From Streptomyces coacervatus (GTDB lineage: Bacteria > Actinomycetota > Actinomycetes > Streptomycetales > Streptomycetaceae): 64,000 nucleotides of DNA. The notes beneath the pieces are model-generated. The model was not told where the DNA came from. It saw only the letters and a list, made by a program, of their open reading frames with translations, and did not search any database. Made by a program: the position numbers and the translations under genes. Below, one piece after another: positions 8,289 to 15,782 of the stretch. Within the stretch, counting starts at the first letter, position 1. Every line of letters starts with the position of its first letter. The stretch covers positions 310,001 through 374,000 of the forward strand of contig NZ_JARHTP010000007.1 in assembly GCF_029223485.1 (NCBI RefSeq), in the 5' to 3' direction.

Positions 8289-9041
8289 TCAGGCACTCAC
8301 CGCCGCCGGAACCGGCAATGAAGCGCTGTCGTAGCGCTCCAGCAAAACGCGCGCCACCTCCGGTGCCGGGCCGAGTACGTCGGCGAGTACGTCCGCCTGC
8401 GTCGCGCCATGCGCGATACGGTCCGGCAGGAAGCCGGGGGCCAGGACGTACGGGGCGACGGCCACCCGCTCGCAGCCCAGCGCCCGAAGCTCCCGCACCG
8501 CATCCTCCGTGCGGGGCAGAGATGCGGAGGCGAACGCGGGCCGCACGGCGCACCAACCGGTGTGCCGCCACTCCCGCGCGATTTCTGCGATCACCGCGAT
8601 CGCCTCCGGGTCGGTGGACCCCGCCGAGGCCAGCACGACCCCGGTCGAGGACTTGTCGCCGGGCGTCAACCCGGCCTCGTACAAACGCCGTTCGAGTGCC
8701 GACAGGAGCAGCGGCGAGGGGCCGAGCACCTCCGCCTGACGGATGCGCAGCTGCGGCGGTGCGTCCCGCAGGACGGCGGGGATGTCCGCCTTCGCGTGGA
8801 ACGCGCGGGTCAACAACAACGGCAGCGCCACGACGTCACGGACGCCCTCCGCCGCCAGTGACTCCAGCACCCCGTGCACGGACGGGATGTTGAAGTCCAG
8901 GAAGCCGGTCTCCACCCGTACGTCCGGGCGCAGTGAGCGCACCCGGCGTACGAGGGCGTGCACCGTCGCGGCGTGCCGCGGGTCGCGGCTGCCGTGGGCG
9001 ATCACTACCAGGACGGGGCGGACCGGCTTCGTACGACGCAT
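8289..9041 (-). CDS. Sirohydrochlorin chelatase (CbiX/SirB family)
   Basis: 250 aa with two CbiX-like halves. The first has VVIAHGSRDPRHA and LLLTRAFHAKADIPAVL, supplying the two metal-binding His residues; the second half has diverged (VLASAGSTDP, VAPYVLAPGFLPDRI). It inserts Fe2+ (or Co2+) into sirohydrochlorin to give siroheme, the cofactor of the sulfite reductase CysI encoded upstream in the same transcription direction. It begins four bases after the stop of the permease gene, so it is the last gene of the sulfur operon. This context argues for ferrochelatase rather than cobalamin function. Confidence 0.9.
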   Translation of the reverse strand: MRRTKPVRPVLVVIAHGSRDPRHAATVHALVRRVRSLRPDVRVETGFLDFNIPSVHGVLESLAAEGVRDVVALPLLLTRAFHAKADIPAVLRDAPPQLRIRQAEVLGPSPLLLSALERRLYEAGLTPGDKSSTGVVLASAGSTDPEAIAVIAEIAREWRHTGWCAVRPAFASASLPRTEDAVRELRALGCERVAVAPYVLAPGFLPDRIAHGATQADVLADVLGPAPEVARVLLERYDSASLPVPAAVSA

Positions 9042-9045
9042 GGGC

Positions 9046-9924
9046 TCAGCTCTTCACCAGCAGGCCGCGGCTGCGCAGGACCCACCGCTCCAGGGGGCTG
9101 AAGATCAGCAGGTCGATGGCTATGCCGACGAACAGGATGAGCAGGATGGCCTCGAACACCATGGACATGTCGAGGGCGTTGCGGCCGTTCTCCAGCAACT
9201 GGCCGAGGCCCACGCCCAGGTCGGGGAAGGAGGCGATGATCTCCGCGGCCATCAGCGAACGCCAGGAGAAGGCCCAGCCCTGCTTCATGCCCGCCACGTA
9301 GCCGGGCAGAGCAGCCGGCAGGGTGACGTGCCAGATGCCCTTCAGGCCGGTCGCGCCCATGGTGCGGCCCGCGCGCAGGAACAGCGGCGGCACCTGGTCG
9401 ACGCCGGACACCAGGCCGTTGGCGATGGAGGGCACCGCGCCGAGCAGGATCACCGTGTACATCATCGAGTTGTTCAGACCCAGCCACATCACGGCCGGCG
9501 GCACCCACGCCACGGACGGCAGCGACTGCAGGCCGGACAGGATCGGACCGATGGCCGCCCGCACGAACCTCACCCGAGCCACCAGCAGACCCAGTGGAGT
9601 GCCGATGAGCAGCGCCAAGGCGAAGCCGAGCAGGCCGCGCGAGACGCTCGTCCAGATGTAGCCGAGCAGTTCGCCCTTCAGCCAGGCGTCCTTGAAGACG
9701 CCGGCCACAGCGCCCGGCGAGGGCAGCTTGGTCGGGTCGTCGACGATCGGGTAGAGGATGTACCAGACCGCGAGGACCACGGCGAGCGCGGTGATCGGCG
9801 GCAGGATCTTGTTGACGAAGGTCTGCCGGAGGGTCGGACGGCCGGTGGCCGTCGTTTCCAGTGCGTCCAGGCCCGCCTCGACGCTCCCGGAGTCCTGAAC
9901 CGGCGTCGTCTCAGTGCTGGCCAT
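9046..9924 (-). CDS. ssuC: ABC transporter permease, sulfonate/taurine type
   Basis: 292 aa from the ATG at 9924 (MASTETTPVQ), which has GGGGAG about ten bases upstream and overlaps the ATPase stop by 14 bases. Six membrane spans follow an N-terminal cytoplasmic stretch. The EAA loop ATLPAALPGYVAGMKQGW-like region (around residues 195-220) contacts the ATPase. It belongs to the SsuC/TauC/NrtB group. Adjacent cys genes suggest import of alkanesulfonates or another organosulfur compound. The exact substrate is inferred from context. Confidence 0.85.
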   Translation of the reverse strand: MASTETTPVQDSGSVEAGLDALETTATGRPTLRQTFVNKILPPITALAVVLAVWYILYPIVDDPTKLPSPGAVAGVFKDAWLKGELLGYIWTSVSRGLLGFALALLIGTPLGLLVARVRFVRAAIGPILSGLQSLPSVAWVPPAVMWLGLNNSMMYTVILLGAVPSIANGLVSGVDQVPPLFLRAGRTMGATGLKGIWHVTLPAALPGYVAGMKQGWAFSWRSLMAAEIIASFPDLGVGLGQLLENGRNALDMSMVFEAILLILFVGIAIDLLIFSPLERWVLRSRGLLVKS

Positions 9925-10696
9925 GACGGCGGATCTCCCCACGCAGTACATCGGTGATCTCAAGGGACAGTTCGGCCACGGGGGCGTCCTCGATACGGCG
10001 CGGCTGCGGGATCTCGACCGCCCACTCGCGCGCGATCCGGCCCGGACGGGAGGACAGCAGGATCACCCGCTGGGCGAGACGTACTGCCTCGCGCACGTTG
10101 TGCGTGACGAACAGGACCGAGACCCCGGTCTCCTCCCAGATGCGGGTCAGCTCGTCGTGCAGCACATCCCGCGTGATGGCGTCGAGCGCCGAGAACGGCT
10201 CGTCCATCAGCAGCAGGTTGCTCTCCTGGGCGAGTGCGCGGGCCAGTGCCGCGCGCTGGCGCATACCGCCGGACAGCTCGTGGACGCGCTTGCCGTACGC
10301 GCCCTTCAGCCGGACCAGTTCGAGCAGCTGCTCGGCCTTCTCCCGCCGCTCCGGCTTCGCAACTCCCCTGAGTTTCAGGGCGAGTTCGATGTTCTTGCCC
10401 GCGGTCAGCCACGGGAACAGGGCGTGCTCCTGGAACATCAGGGCGGGGCGCCCGTCCGTCGTGATGGAGCCGACGGTGGGCTGGTCGAGCCCCGCCACCA
10501 GGTTCAGCAGCGTGGACTTGCCGCAGCCCGAGGCCCCCAGGAGAGTGACGAACTCACCCGGTGCGACATCAATGCTGATGTCGTCCAGGACGAGCTGCTG
10601 CCCACCCGGAGTCGCGAAGGACTTCGAGACGTGCTCAAGACGTGCCGCGTATTCGACCGACTCGTCGGCCTTGGCTAGCGTCGTGGTCGTGGCCAT
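9911..10696 (-). CDS. ssuB: ABC transporter ATP-binding protein, sulfonate/taurine type
   Basis: 261 aa. Walker A GASGCGKST, signature LSGGMRQR, Walker B LLLMDEPFSALD and H-loop FVTHN are all intact. The start is set by AGGAGG at 10705-10710, eight bases before the ATG at 10696; a GTG at 10705 overlaps that ribosome-binding site and is rejected. It powers the permease encoded next, whose start lies inside the 3' end of this gene, pointing to translational coupling. The SsuB/TauB/NrtD subgroup is indicated by the partner proteins. Confidence 0.9.
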   Translation of the reverse strand: MATTTTLAKADESVEYAARLEHVSKSFATPGGQQLVLDDISIDVAPGEFVTLLGASGCGKSTLLNLVAGLDQPTVGSITTDGRPALMFQEHALFPWLTAGKNIELALKLRGVAKPERREKAEQLLELVRLKGAYGKRVHELSGGMRQRAALARALAQESNLLLMDEPFSALDAITRDVLHDELTRIWEETGVSVLFVTHNVREAVRLAQRVILLSSRPGRIAREWAVEIPQPRRIEDAPVAELSLEITDVLRGEIRRHGQH

Positions 10697-10731
10697 GGTC
10701 GTCACCTCCTGGGAACTCGTCGGGATCTACG

Positions 10732-11844
10732 TCAGCTGCTGCCGAGACCGGCGTCGTCGACCGTGCTCGCGCCCTCGGCCTTGAGGACCTTGTTGAGGAG
10801 CGTGAGGTCGTAGATGCCCTTCAGGTTCGGCTTCTGAAGCAGGCCGGCCTTGATCGCGTGCTCCGCCTCGGTGTTGAGGGTGGAGGCCAGCGGGTCGTCG
10901 GTGAACTGGATCGACTTCCACGCCGGGTCCAGGACGTTCGCGGGCAGCGCCTTGCCGGAGTCCGCCTCCAGCTGCTTGTTCGCCGCGGCCTTCGCCGCGT
11001 CGGGGTTGGCGTTGATCCACTTGTTGGCCTCGACGGAAGCCTTCAGCACGGCCTCGACGGCCTTCGGGTGGTCCTTGAGGAAGCCGGCCCGCACGATGAT
11101 GTTCGTGATCACGAACTTCTTGTCCGGCCACAGCGACGCCTCGTCGAGCAGCACCTTGCCGCCCTCGGCGACCAGCTTGGACGCGGTCGGCTCCGGCACC
11201 CAGGCGCCGTCGATGGAACCGGACTTGTAGGCGTCCGGGGTGATCTTGTTGTCCGTGCGGACGACCGTGACGTCGCCCTTGCCGCTCTGCGCGTCGACCT
11301 TCCAGCCCTGGTCGGCGGCCCAGTTGAGGAACGCCACGTCCTGTGTGTTGCCGAGCTGCGGGGTCGCGATCTTCTTGCCCTTGACGTCCTTCAGGGACTT
11401 GATCTTCTTGGGGTTGACGATCAGCTTGACGCCGCCGGACGCCGAACCGCCGATGATCTTCAGGCTCTTGCCGTTGGACTTGACGTAGCCGTTGATCGAC
11501 GGGGAGGGGCCGATCCAGCCGATGTCGATGGAGCCCGAGTTGAGCGCCTCGATCTCGGACGGGCCCGCGTTGAAGGTGGCGTAGTCCGCCTTGGTGGCGC
11601 CCAGCTCCTTCTGGAACAGGCCCTGCTGACGGGCGACGAGCGCGGTGCCGTGGGTCAGATTGCCGAAGTAGCCGATCTTGACGGAGCCGAGACCATCGAT
11701 CTTCGACGACCCCGCGGCGACCTTCTCCTTGGAGTTGTCGCTCGTGGACTTCGACCCGTAGCCGCAAGCGGCGAGCGTAAGGAGCGGAAGTGCGGCCACC
11801 ACGGCGATGCCGCGGCGAAGGAACGTTGAGCGGTTGACAGGCAC
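10732..11844 (-). CDS. ssuA: Sulfonate-type ABC transporter substrate-binding lipoprotein
   Basis: 370 aa. The GTG at 11844 is chosen because GAGAGGA lies nine bases upstream; it gives a short basic stretch (NRSTFLRR), a hydrophobic helix and the lipobox LAAC, so the protein is a lipoprotein. The body has KIGYFGNLTHGTALVARQQGLF, GGVKLIVN and the PTASKLVAEGGKVL segment typical of SsuA/TauA/NMT1-like binding proteins. It captures an organosulfur ligand for the permease and ATPase that follow 35 bases downstream. A 222-bp gap to cysN carries two candidate small ORFs and may hold its own promoter or attenuator. Confidence 0.87.
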   Translation of the reverse strand: MPVNRSTFLRRGIAVVAALPLLTLAACGYGSKSTSDNSKEKVAAGSSKIDGLGSVKIGYFGNLTHGTALVARQQGLFQKELGATKADYATFNAGPSEIEALNSGSIDIGWIGPSPSINGYVKSNGKSLKIIGGSASGGVKLIVNPKKIKSLKDVKGKKIATPQLGNTQDVAFLNWAADQGWKVDAQSGKGDVTVVRTDNKITPDAYKSGSIDGAWVPEPTASKLVAEGGKVLLDEASLWPDKKFVITNIIVRAGFLKDHPKAVEAVLKASVEANKWINANPDAAKAAANKQLEADSGKALPANVLDPAWKSIQFTDDPLASTLNTEAEHAIKAGLLQKPNLKGIYDLTLLNKVLKAEGASTVDDAGLGSS

Positions 11845-11883
11845 GGGAGGTGTTCCTCTCGGAGGCCCGGCGGTCACGGTCTC

Positions 11884-11973
11884 TCAGGTCGTGGCCGGGA
11901 GGTCGGCAGGTTTTCGTCTACGGCGGTGGGGGGTGAGGGCGCGCAGGCAGTGCGCGTACGTCAGCGCACACAT
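11884..11973 (-). CDS. Candidate 29-codon Cys-containing upstream ORF before ssuA
   Basis: An ATG at 11973 with GGAG seven bases upstream opens a 29-aa frame starting MCALTYAHCLRAL and ending in a basic RRRRKPADLPATT tail. It stops 39 bases before the ssuA GTG. Two early cysteines in an upstream ORF of a sulfur transporter gene suggest a cysteine-sensing leader peptide. It overlaps another small frame (11961-12065), and only one may be real. Coding status is inferred from position and ribosome-binding site only. Confidence 0.35.
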   Translation of the reverse strand: MCALTYAHCLRALTPHRRRRKPADLPATT

Positions 11974-12065
11974 CGCGCCACTCCGCCCTGCCCGCTGCCG
12001 AGAGCACCGCTGCCGACGCGGCCGCCCTCCTTCGCGAACGTGGAGTAGTAGTCCAGGGAGTTCAT
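11961..12065 (-). CDS. Candidate 34-aa ORF directly after cysN
   Basis: The ATG at 12065 is one base past the cysN stop (TGACATG), so it could be translated by re-initiation. The peptide begins MNSLDYYSTFAKEGGRVG and ends GVARCVR. The first 19 codons all end in G or C, which fits coding sequence in this genome. No family is recognised. It may be a small protein or a leader for the transporter genes downstream. Confidence 0.3.
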   Translation of the reverse strand: MNSLDYYSTFAKEGGRVGSGALGSGQGGVARCVR

Positions 12066-12066
12066 G

Positions 12067-13395
12067 TCAGAAGTCCCACCCGTCGTCCTCGGCCTCGTCC
12101 TTGACCGGCTCCGGGGACGCGAACGACTCGCCGACCATGCCCGCGGTGAGCGTGGTGCCGTCGCTGGGGTCGATCAGGATGAACGAGCCCGTGCGGCGCG
12201 AGTCGGCGTAGGAGTCCACCGGCAGCGGCTCCGCGGTGCGGATCTTCACGCGGCCGATGTCGTTGGCGACGAGCTGTCCCGGGTGCGGGTGAAGGGACAG
12301 GTCGTCGAGCGTGAGACGGGACGGGATGTCCTTGACGATCGCCTTGACCGTGCGGGTGCCGTGCTTGAGCAGCACCCGGTGGCCGACGGTCAGCGGCTGG
12401 TCGGCGACATGGCAGACGGTCGCCTCGATGTCCTGGGTGGTCGGCGGGGCGTCCTTGCTGGGCACGATCAGGTCGCCGCGGGAGATGTCGATGTCGTCCT
12501 CCAGGAGGATCGTCACCGACTGGGTCGTCCAGGCGATGTCGACCGGCTCGCCCAGCAGGTCGATGCCGGAGATTTTCGTCGCACGGCCGGACGGCAGGAC
12601 TGTCACCGCCTCGCCGACGTGGAACGAACCGGCGGCGATCTGGCCCGCGTAGCCCCGGTAGTCCGGGTGCTCGGCGGTCTGCGGCCGGATCACGTACTGC
12701 ACGGGCAGCCGGGCGTGGCAGTGGCTCAGGTCGTGGGTGACCGGGACCGTCTCCAGGTGCTCCAGGAAGGTCGGGCCGCCGTACCAGTCCATGTTCGCGG
12801 AGGGGTCCACCACGTTGTCGCCGGCCAGCGCGGAGATCGGGATCGCGGTGATCTCCGGGACGCCCAGCTCCAGCGCGTACGCCGTGAACTCCTCGGCGAT
12901 CGCGGCGAAGACGGACTCCTGGTAATCGACCAGGTCCATCTTGTTGACCGCCAGGACCACGTGCGGCACCCGCAGCAGCGCGGCGATCGCGGCGTGGCGG
13001 CGGGTCTGCTCGACGACACCGTTGCGCGCGTCGACCAGGATCACCGTCAGCTCGGCCGTGGAGGCACCCGTCACCATGTTGCGGGTGTACTGCACATGGC
13101 CGGGGGTGTCGGCGAGGATGAACCGCCGCTTGGGCGTGGCGAAGTAGCGGTACGCCACGTCGATGGTGATGCCCTGCTCGCGCTCGGCGCGCAGGCCGTC
13201 CGTCAGCAGCGCGAGGTCGGGGCCTTCCTGCCCGCGCGAGAGCGAGGCGCGCTCCACGGCCTCCAGCTGGTCGGTGAGGACCGACTTGGAGTCGTGCAGC
13301 AGCCGGCCCACCAGCGTGGACTTGCCGTCGTCGACGGAACCGGCGGTGGCGAACCGGAGGAGCGTGGTGGCGGAGAGTTCCGCGGTCGTGCTCAT
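12067..13395 (-). CDS. cysN: Sulfate adenylyltransferase large subunit (GTPase)
   Basis: 442 aa, an EF-Tu-like GTPase: G1 GSVDDGKST, G3 DTPGH, G4 NKMD, followed by two beta-barrel domains. With CysD it makes adenosine 5'-phosphosulfate (APS) from sulfate and ATP, GTP hydrolysis driving the reaction. It lacks a fused APS kinase domain, consistent with a separate cysC gene upstream. It starts two bases after the cysD stop. The C-terminus is acidic (DEAEDDGWDF). Confidence 0.97.
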   Translation of the reverse strand: MSTTAELSATTLLRFATAGSVDDGKSTLVGRLLHDSKSVLTDQLEAVERASLSRGQEGPDLALLTDGLRAEREQGITIDVAYRYFATPKRRFILADTPGHVQYTRNMVTGASTAELTVILVDARNGVVEQTRRHAAIAALLRVPHVVLAVNKMDLVDYQESVFAAIAEEFTAYALELGVPEITAIPISALAGDNVVDPSANMDWYGGPTFLEHLETVPVTHDLSHCHARLPVQYVIRPQTAEHPDYRGYAGQIAAGSFHVGEAVTVLPSGRATKISGIDLLGEPVDIAWTTQSVTILLEDDIDISRGDLIVPSKDAPPTTQDIEATVCHVADQPLTVGHRVLLKHGTRTVKAIVKDIPSRLTLDDLSLHPHPGQLVANDIGRVKIRTAEPLPVDSYADSRRTGSFILIDPSDGTTLTAGMVGESFASPEPVKDEAEDDGWDF

Positions 13396-13397
13396 GC

Positions 13398-14336
13398 TTA
13401 GAAGTACCCCTCGCGCTTACGGTCTTCCATCGCGGCCTCGGACATCTTGTCGTCGGCGCGGGTCGCACCGCGCTCGGTCAGCCGCGACGCCGCGATCTCG
13501 GTGATGACGTCGTCCAGCGTCACCGCGTCCGAGTCGACGGCACCGGTGCAGGACATGTCGCCGACGGTCCGGTAGCGAACGAGACGCTTCTCGACGGTCT
13601 CGTCCGCCTTCGGGCCGCCCCACTCGCCGGCGGTCAGCCACATCCCGGCTCGCTGGAACACCTCACGCTCGTGCGCGAAGTAGATCTCCGGCAGCTCGAT
13701 GCCCTCGCGGGCGATGTACTGCCAGACGTCCAGCTCGGTCCAGTTGGACAGCGGGAACACGCGGACGTGCTCGCCGGGCGCGTGCCGACCGTTGTACAGG
13801 TTCCACAGCTCCGGGCGCTGGCGCCGCGGGTCCCACTGAGAGAACTCGTCCCGCAGCGAGAACACCCGCTCCTTGGCCCGGGCCTTCTCCTCGTCGCGGC
13901 GTCCGCCGCCGAAGACGGCGTCGAACTTCTCCGCCTGGATCCTCTCGGTCAGCGGCAGCGTCTGCAGCGGGTTGCGCGTCCCGTCCGCACGCTCCTTCAG
14001 CACACCGCGGTCGATGTAGTCCTGCACGGACGCGACATGCAGCCGCAGACCGTGCTCGGCCACCGTGCGGTCGCGGTACTCCAGCACCTCGGGGAAGTTG
14101 TGCCCGGTGTCCACGTGCAGCAGCGAGAAGGGGACGGCCGCCGGGGCGAAGGCCTTCAGCGCCAGGTGCAGCATGACGATGGAGTCCTTGCCGCCGGAGA
14201 AGAGAATCACCGGCCGCTCGAACTCGCCCGCCACCTCACGGAAGATGTGCACCGCCTCGGATTCCAGGGCGTCCAGGTGCGAGAGGGTGTACGGGGCGTC
14301 CGTACCCTCCGCCACCGTGGCGACGGTCGTCGTCAT
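13398..14336 (-). CDS. cysD: Sulfate adenylyltransferase small subunit
   Basis: 312 aa. The PP-loop motif FSGGKDSIVMLHLALKAF near residues 45-62 binds ATP. LLHVDTGHNFPEVLEYRD and the FGGGRRDEEKARAKERVFS segment are diagnostic for CysD rather than CysH. It adenylates sulfate in complex with CysN. The ATG overlaps the cysC stop as ATGA (14333-14336), indicating coupled translation. The last residues DRKREGYF are a typical CysD C-terminus, so the protein is full length. Confidence 0.97.
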   Translation of the reverse strand: MTTTVATVAEGTDAPYTLSHLDALESEAVHIFREVAGEFERPVILFSGGKDSIVMLHLALKAFAPAAVPFSLLHVDTGHNFPEVLEYRDRTVAEHGLRLHVASVQDYIDRGVLKERADGTRNPLQTLPLTERIQAEKFDAVFGGGRRDEEKARAKERVFSLRDEFSQWDPRRQRPELWNLYNGRHAPGEHVRVFPLSNWTELDVWQYIAREGIELPEIYFAHEREVFQRAGMWLTAGEWGGPKADETVEKRLVRYRTVGDMSCTGAVDSDAVTLDDVITEIAASRLTERGATRADDKMSEAAMEDRKREGYF

Positions 14337-14869
14337 GCCAGTCCCCTCTCGGTGAGCAGCGCGTGGACCGCGGCCGCGGACTCCTGGACGGTCTGGTCCT
14401 GCGACTCGATCCGCAGATCCGGCGACTCGGGCTCCTCGTACGGGTCGTCGACCCCCGTGAGCCCGGTCAGCTCGCCCGCCGCCTGCTTGGCGTACAGACC
14501 CTTCACATCACGTACGGAGCAGACCTCGACCGGGGTCGCGACATGCACCTCGATGTACGCCGCCCCGCCCTCCTGGTGGCGCTTGCGCACCGCCTCGCGG
14601 CTGTCGGCGTAGGGCGCGATCACCGGGACGAGCGCCTTGACGCCGTTGCGGGCGAGCAGTTCGGCGAGGAAGCCGATGCGCTGCACGTTGGTGTGCCGGT
14701 CCGCGCGGCTGAAGCCGAGGCCCGCCGAGATGAACTCGCGGATCTCGTCGCCGTCGAGCACCTCGACGGCGTGGCCCTCCTCGCGCAGCCGGCCGGCCAG
14801 CTCGTACGCGATGGTGGTCTTGCCGGCACTCGGCAGACCCGTGAGCCAGACGGTGGCTCCGGTCGTCAC
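14333..14869 (-). CDS. cysC: Adenylylsulfate (APS) kinase
   Basis: 178 aa if started at the GTG at 14869, which has GGAG six bases upstream; an ATG at 14896, overlapping the cysH stop, would add nine residues and cannot be excluded. P-loop GLPSAGKTT, then DGDEIREFISAGLGFSRADR and the lid helix EVCSVRDVKGLYAKQ are classic APS kinase motifs. It phosphorylates APS to PAPS. Because the neighbouring CysH looks like an iron-sulfur APS reductase that does not need PAPS, this kinase may serve sulfotransferases rather than reduction. Confidence 0.93.
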   Translation of the reverse strand: MTTGATVWLTGLPSAGKTTIAYELAGRLREEGHAVEVLDGDEIREFISAGLGFSRADRHTNVQRIGFLAELLARNGVKALVPVIAPYADSREAVRKRHQEGGAAYIEVHVATPVEVCSVRDVKGLYAKQAAGELTGLTGVDDPYEEPESPDLRIESQDQTVQESAAAVHALLTERGLA

Positions 14870-14892
14870 CTGGAACTCCTCAGTGTTCGTCG

Positions 14893-15606
14893 TCATCCGT
14901 GCAGCCCGCACTCGGTCTTGGCGCTGCCCGCCCAGCGGCCGGCCCGTGCGTCCTCGCCCTCCAGGACCCGGCGGGTGCAGGGGGCGCAGCCGACGGAGGC
15001 GTAGCCGTCCATCAGCAGCGGGTTGGTCAGTACGCCGTGTTCGGCGACGTAGGCGTCCACGTCGTCCTGGGTCCAGCGGGCGATCGGGGAGATCTTGACC
15101 TTCCGGCGCTTCTCGTCCCAGCCGACGACCGGGGTGTTCGCCCGGGTCGGGGACTCGTCGCGGCGCAGACCGGTCGCCCAGGCCACATAGCTCTTCAGGC
15201 CCTGCTCCAGCGGCTGGACCTTGCGCAGCTTGCAGCACAGGTCGGGGTCGCGGTCGTGCAGCTTGGGGCCGTACTCCGCGTCCTGCTCGGCGACCGTCCG
15301 GCGCGGGGTGAGCGTGATGACGTTGACGTCCATCACGGCCTCGACCGCGTCGCGGGTGCCGATGGTCTCCGGGAAGTGGTAACCGGTGTCGAGGAACACG
15401 ACGTCCACGCCGGGCATGGCACGCGAGGCGAGGTGGGCGACCACCGCGTCCTCCATCGAGGACGTCACGCAGAAACGCTTTCCGAAGGTTTCCGCCGCCC
15501 ACTGGAGGATCTCCAGCGCGGAAGCGTTCTCAAGGTCCTTTCCCGCCTGCTCGGCGAGCGCCTTGAGATCCTCGGTCGTACGCTCTTCTTCCTTCACCGC
15601 GGTCAT
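14893..15606 (-). CDS. cysH: Assimilatory adenylyl-sulfate reductase (CysH family, iron-sulfur type)
   Basis: 237 aa. SSMEDAVVAHLAS replaces the PP-loop, and FLDTGYHFPETIGTRDAV follows. DLCCKLRKVQPL and SVGCAPCTRR provide the CC...CxxC cysteines that bind a [4Fe-4S] cluster in APS-using reductases, and the catalytic C-terminal Cys is present in KTECGLHG. It reduces APS to sulfite and AMP with thioredoxin. The ATG at 15606 overlaps the stop of the upstream 59-aa ORF (ATGA). Thus it is probably an APS rather than PAPS reductase. Confidence 0.95.
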   Translation of the reverse strand: MTAVKEEERTTEDLKALAEQAGKDLENASALEILQWAAETFGKRFCVTSSMEDAVVAHLASRAMPGVDVVFLDTGYHFPETIGTRDAVEAVMDVNVITLTPRRTVAEQDAEYGPKLHDRDPDLCCKLRKVQPLEQGLKSYVAWATGLRRDESPTRANTPVVGWDEKRRKVKISPIARWTQDDVDAYVAEHGVLTNPLLMDGYASVGCAPCTRRVLEGEDARAGRWAGSAKTECGLHG

Positions 15607-15782
15607 ATGTCGTCTCCCCCTGCTTCGGAGTGCTGAAGGCCCCGGGCGAGCAGCCCGAGGAACTTCAGCTGAAAGGCCCGGTTGCACGCCGCGCATTCCC
15701 ACGCGCCGTGGCCCTGCTCGCTCGGACGGAGGTCCTCGTCGCCGCAGTAGGGGCAGTAGAAGGGGGCGGCCCGCTCGCTCAT
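15603..15782 (-). CDS. Small zinc-ribbon protein between cysI and cysH
   Basis: 59 aa. Two CxxC pairs, CPYC near residue 10 and CAAC near residue 31, form a rubredoxin-like zinc ribbon; the rest is FQLKFLGLLARGLQHSEAGGDD. Both ends overlap neighbours by four bases (ATGA with cysI at 15779-15782 and with cysH at 15603-15606), so its dose should match theirs. The position is typical of Streptomyces sulfur loci, but I know of no assigned function. A role in metal delivery, electron transfer or assembly of the sulfite or APS reductase is a guess from context. Confidence 0.85.
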   Translation of the reverse strand: MSERAAPFYCPYCGDEDLRPSEQGHGAWECAACNRAFQLKFLGLLARGLQHSEAGGDDI

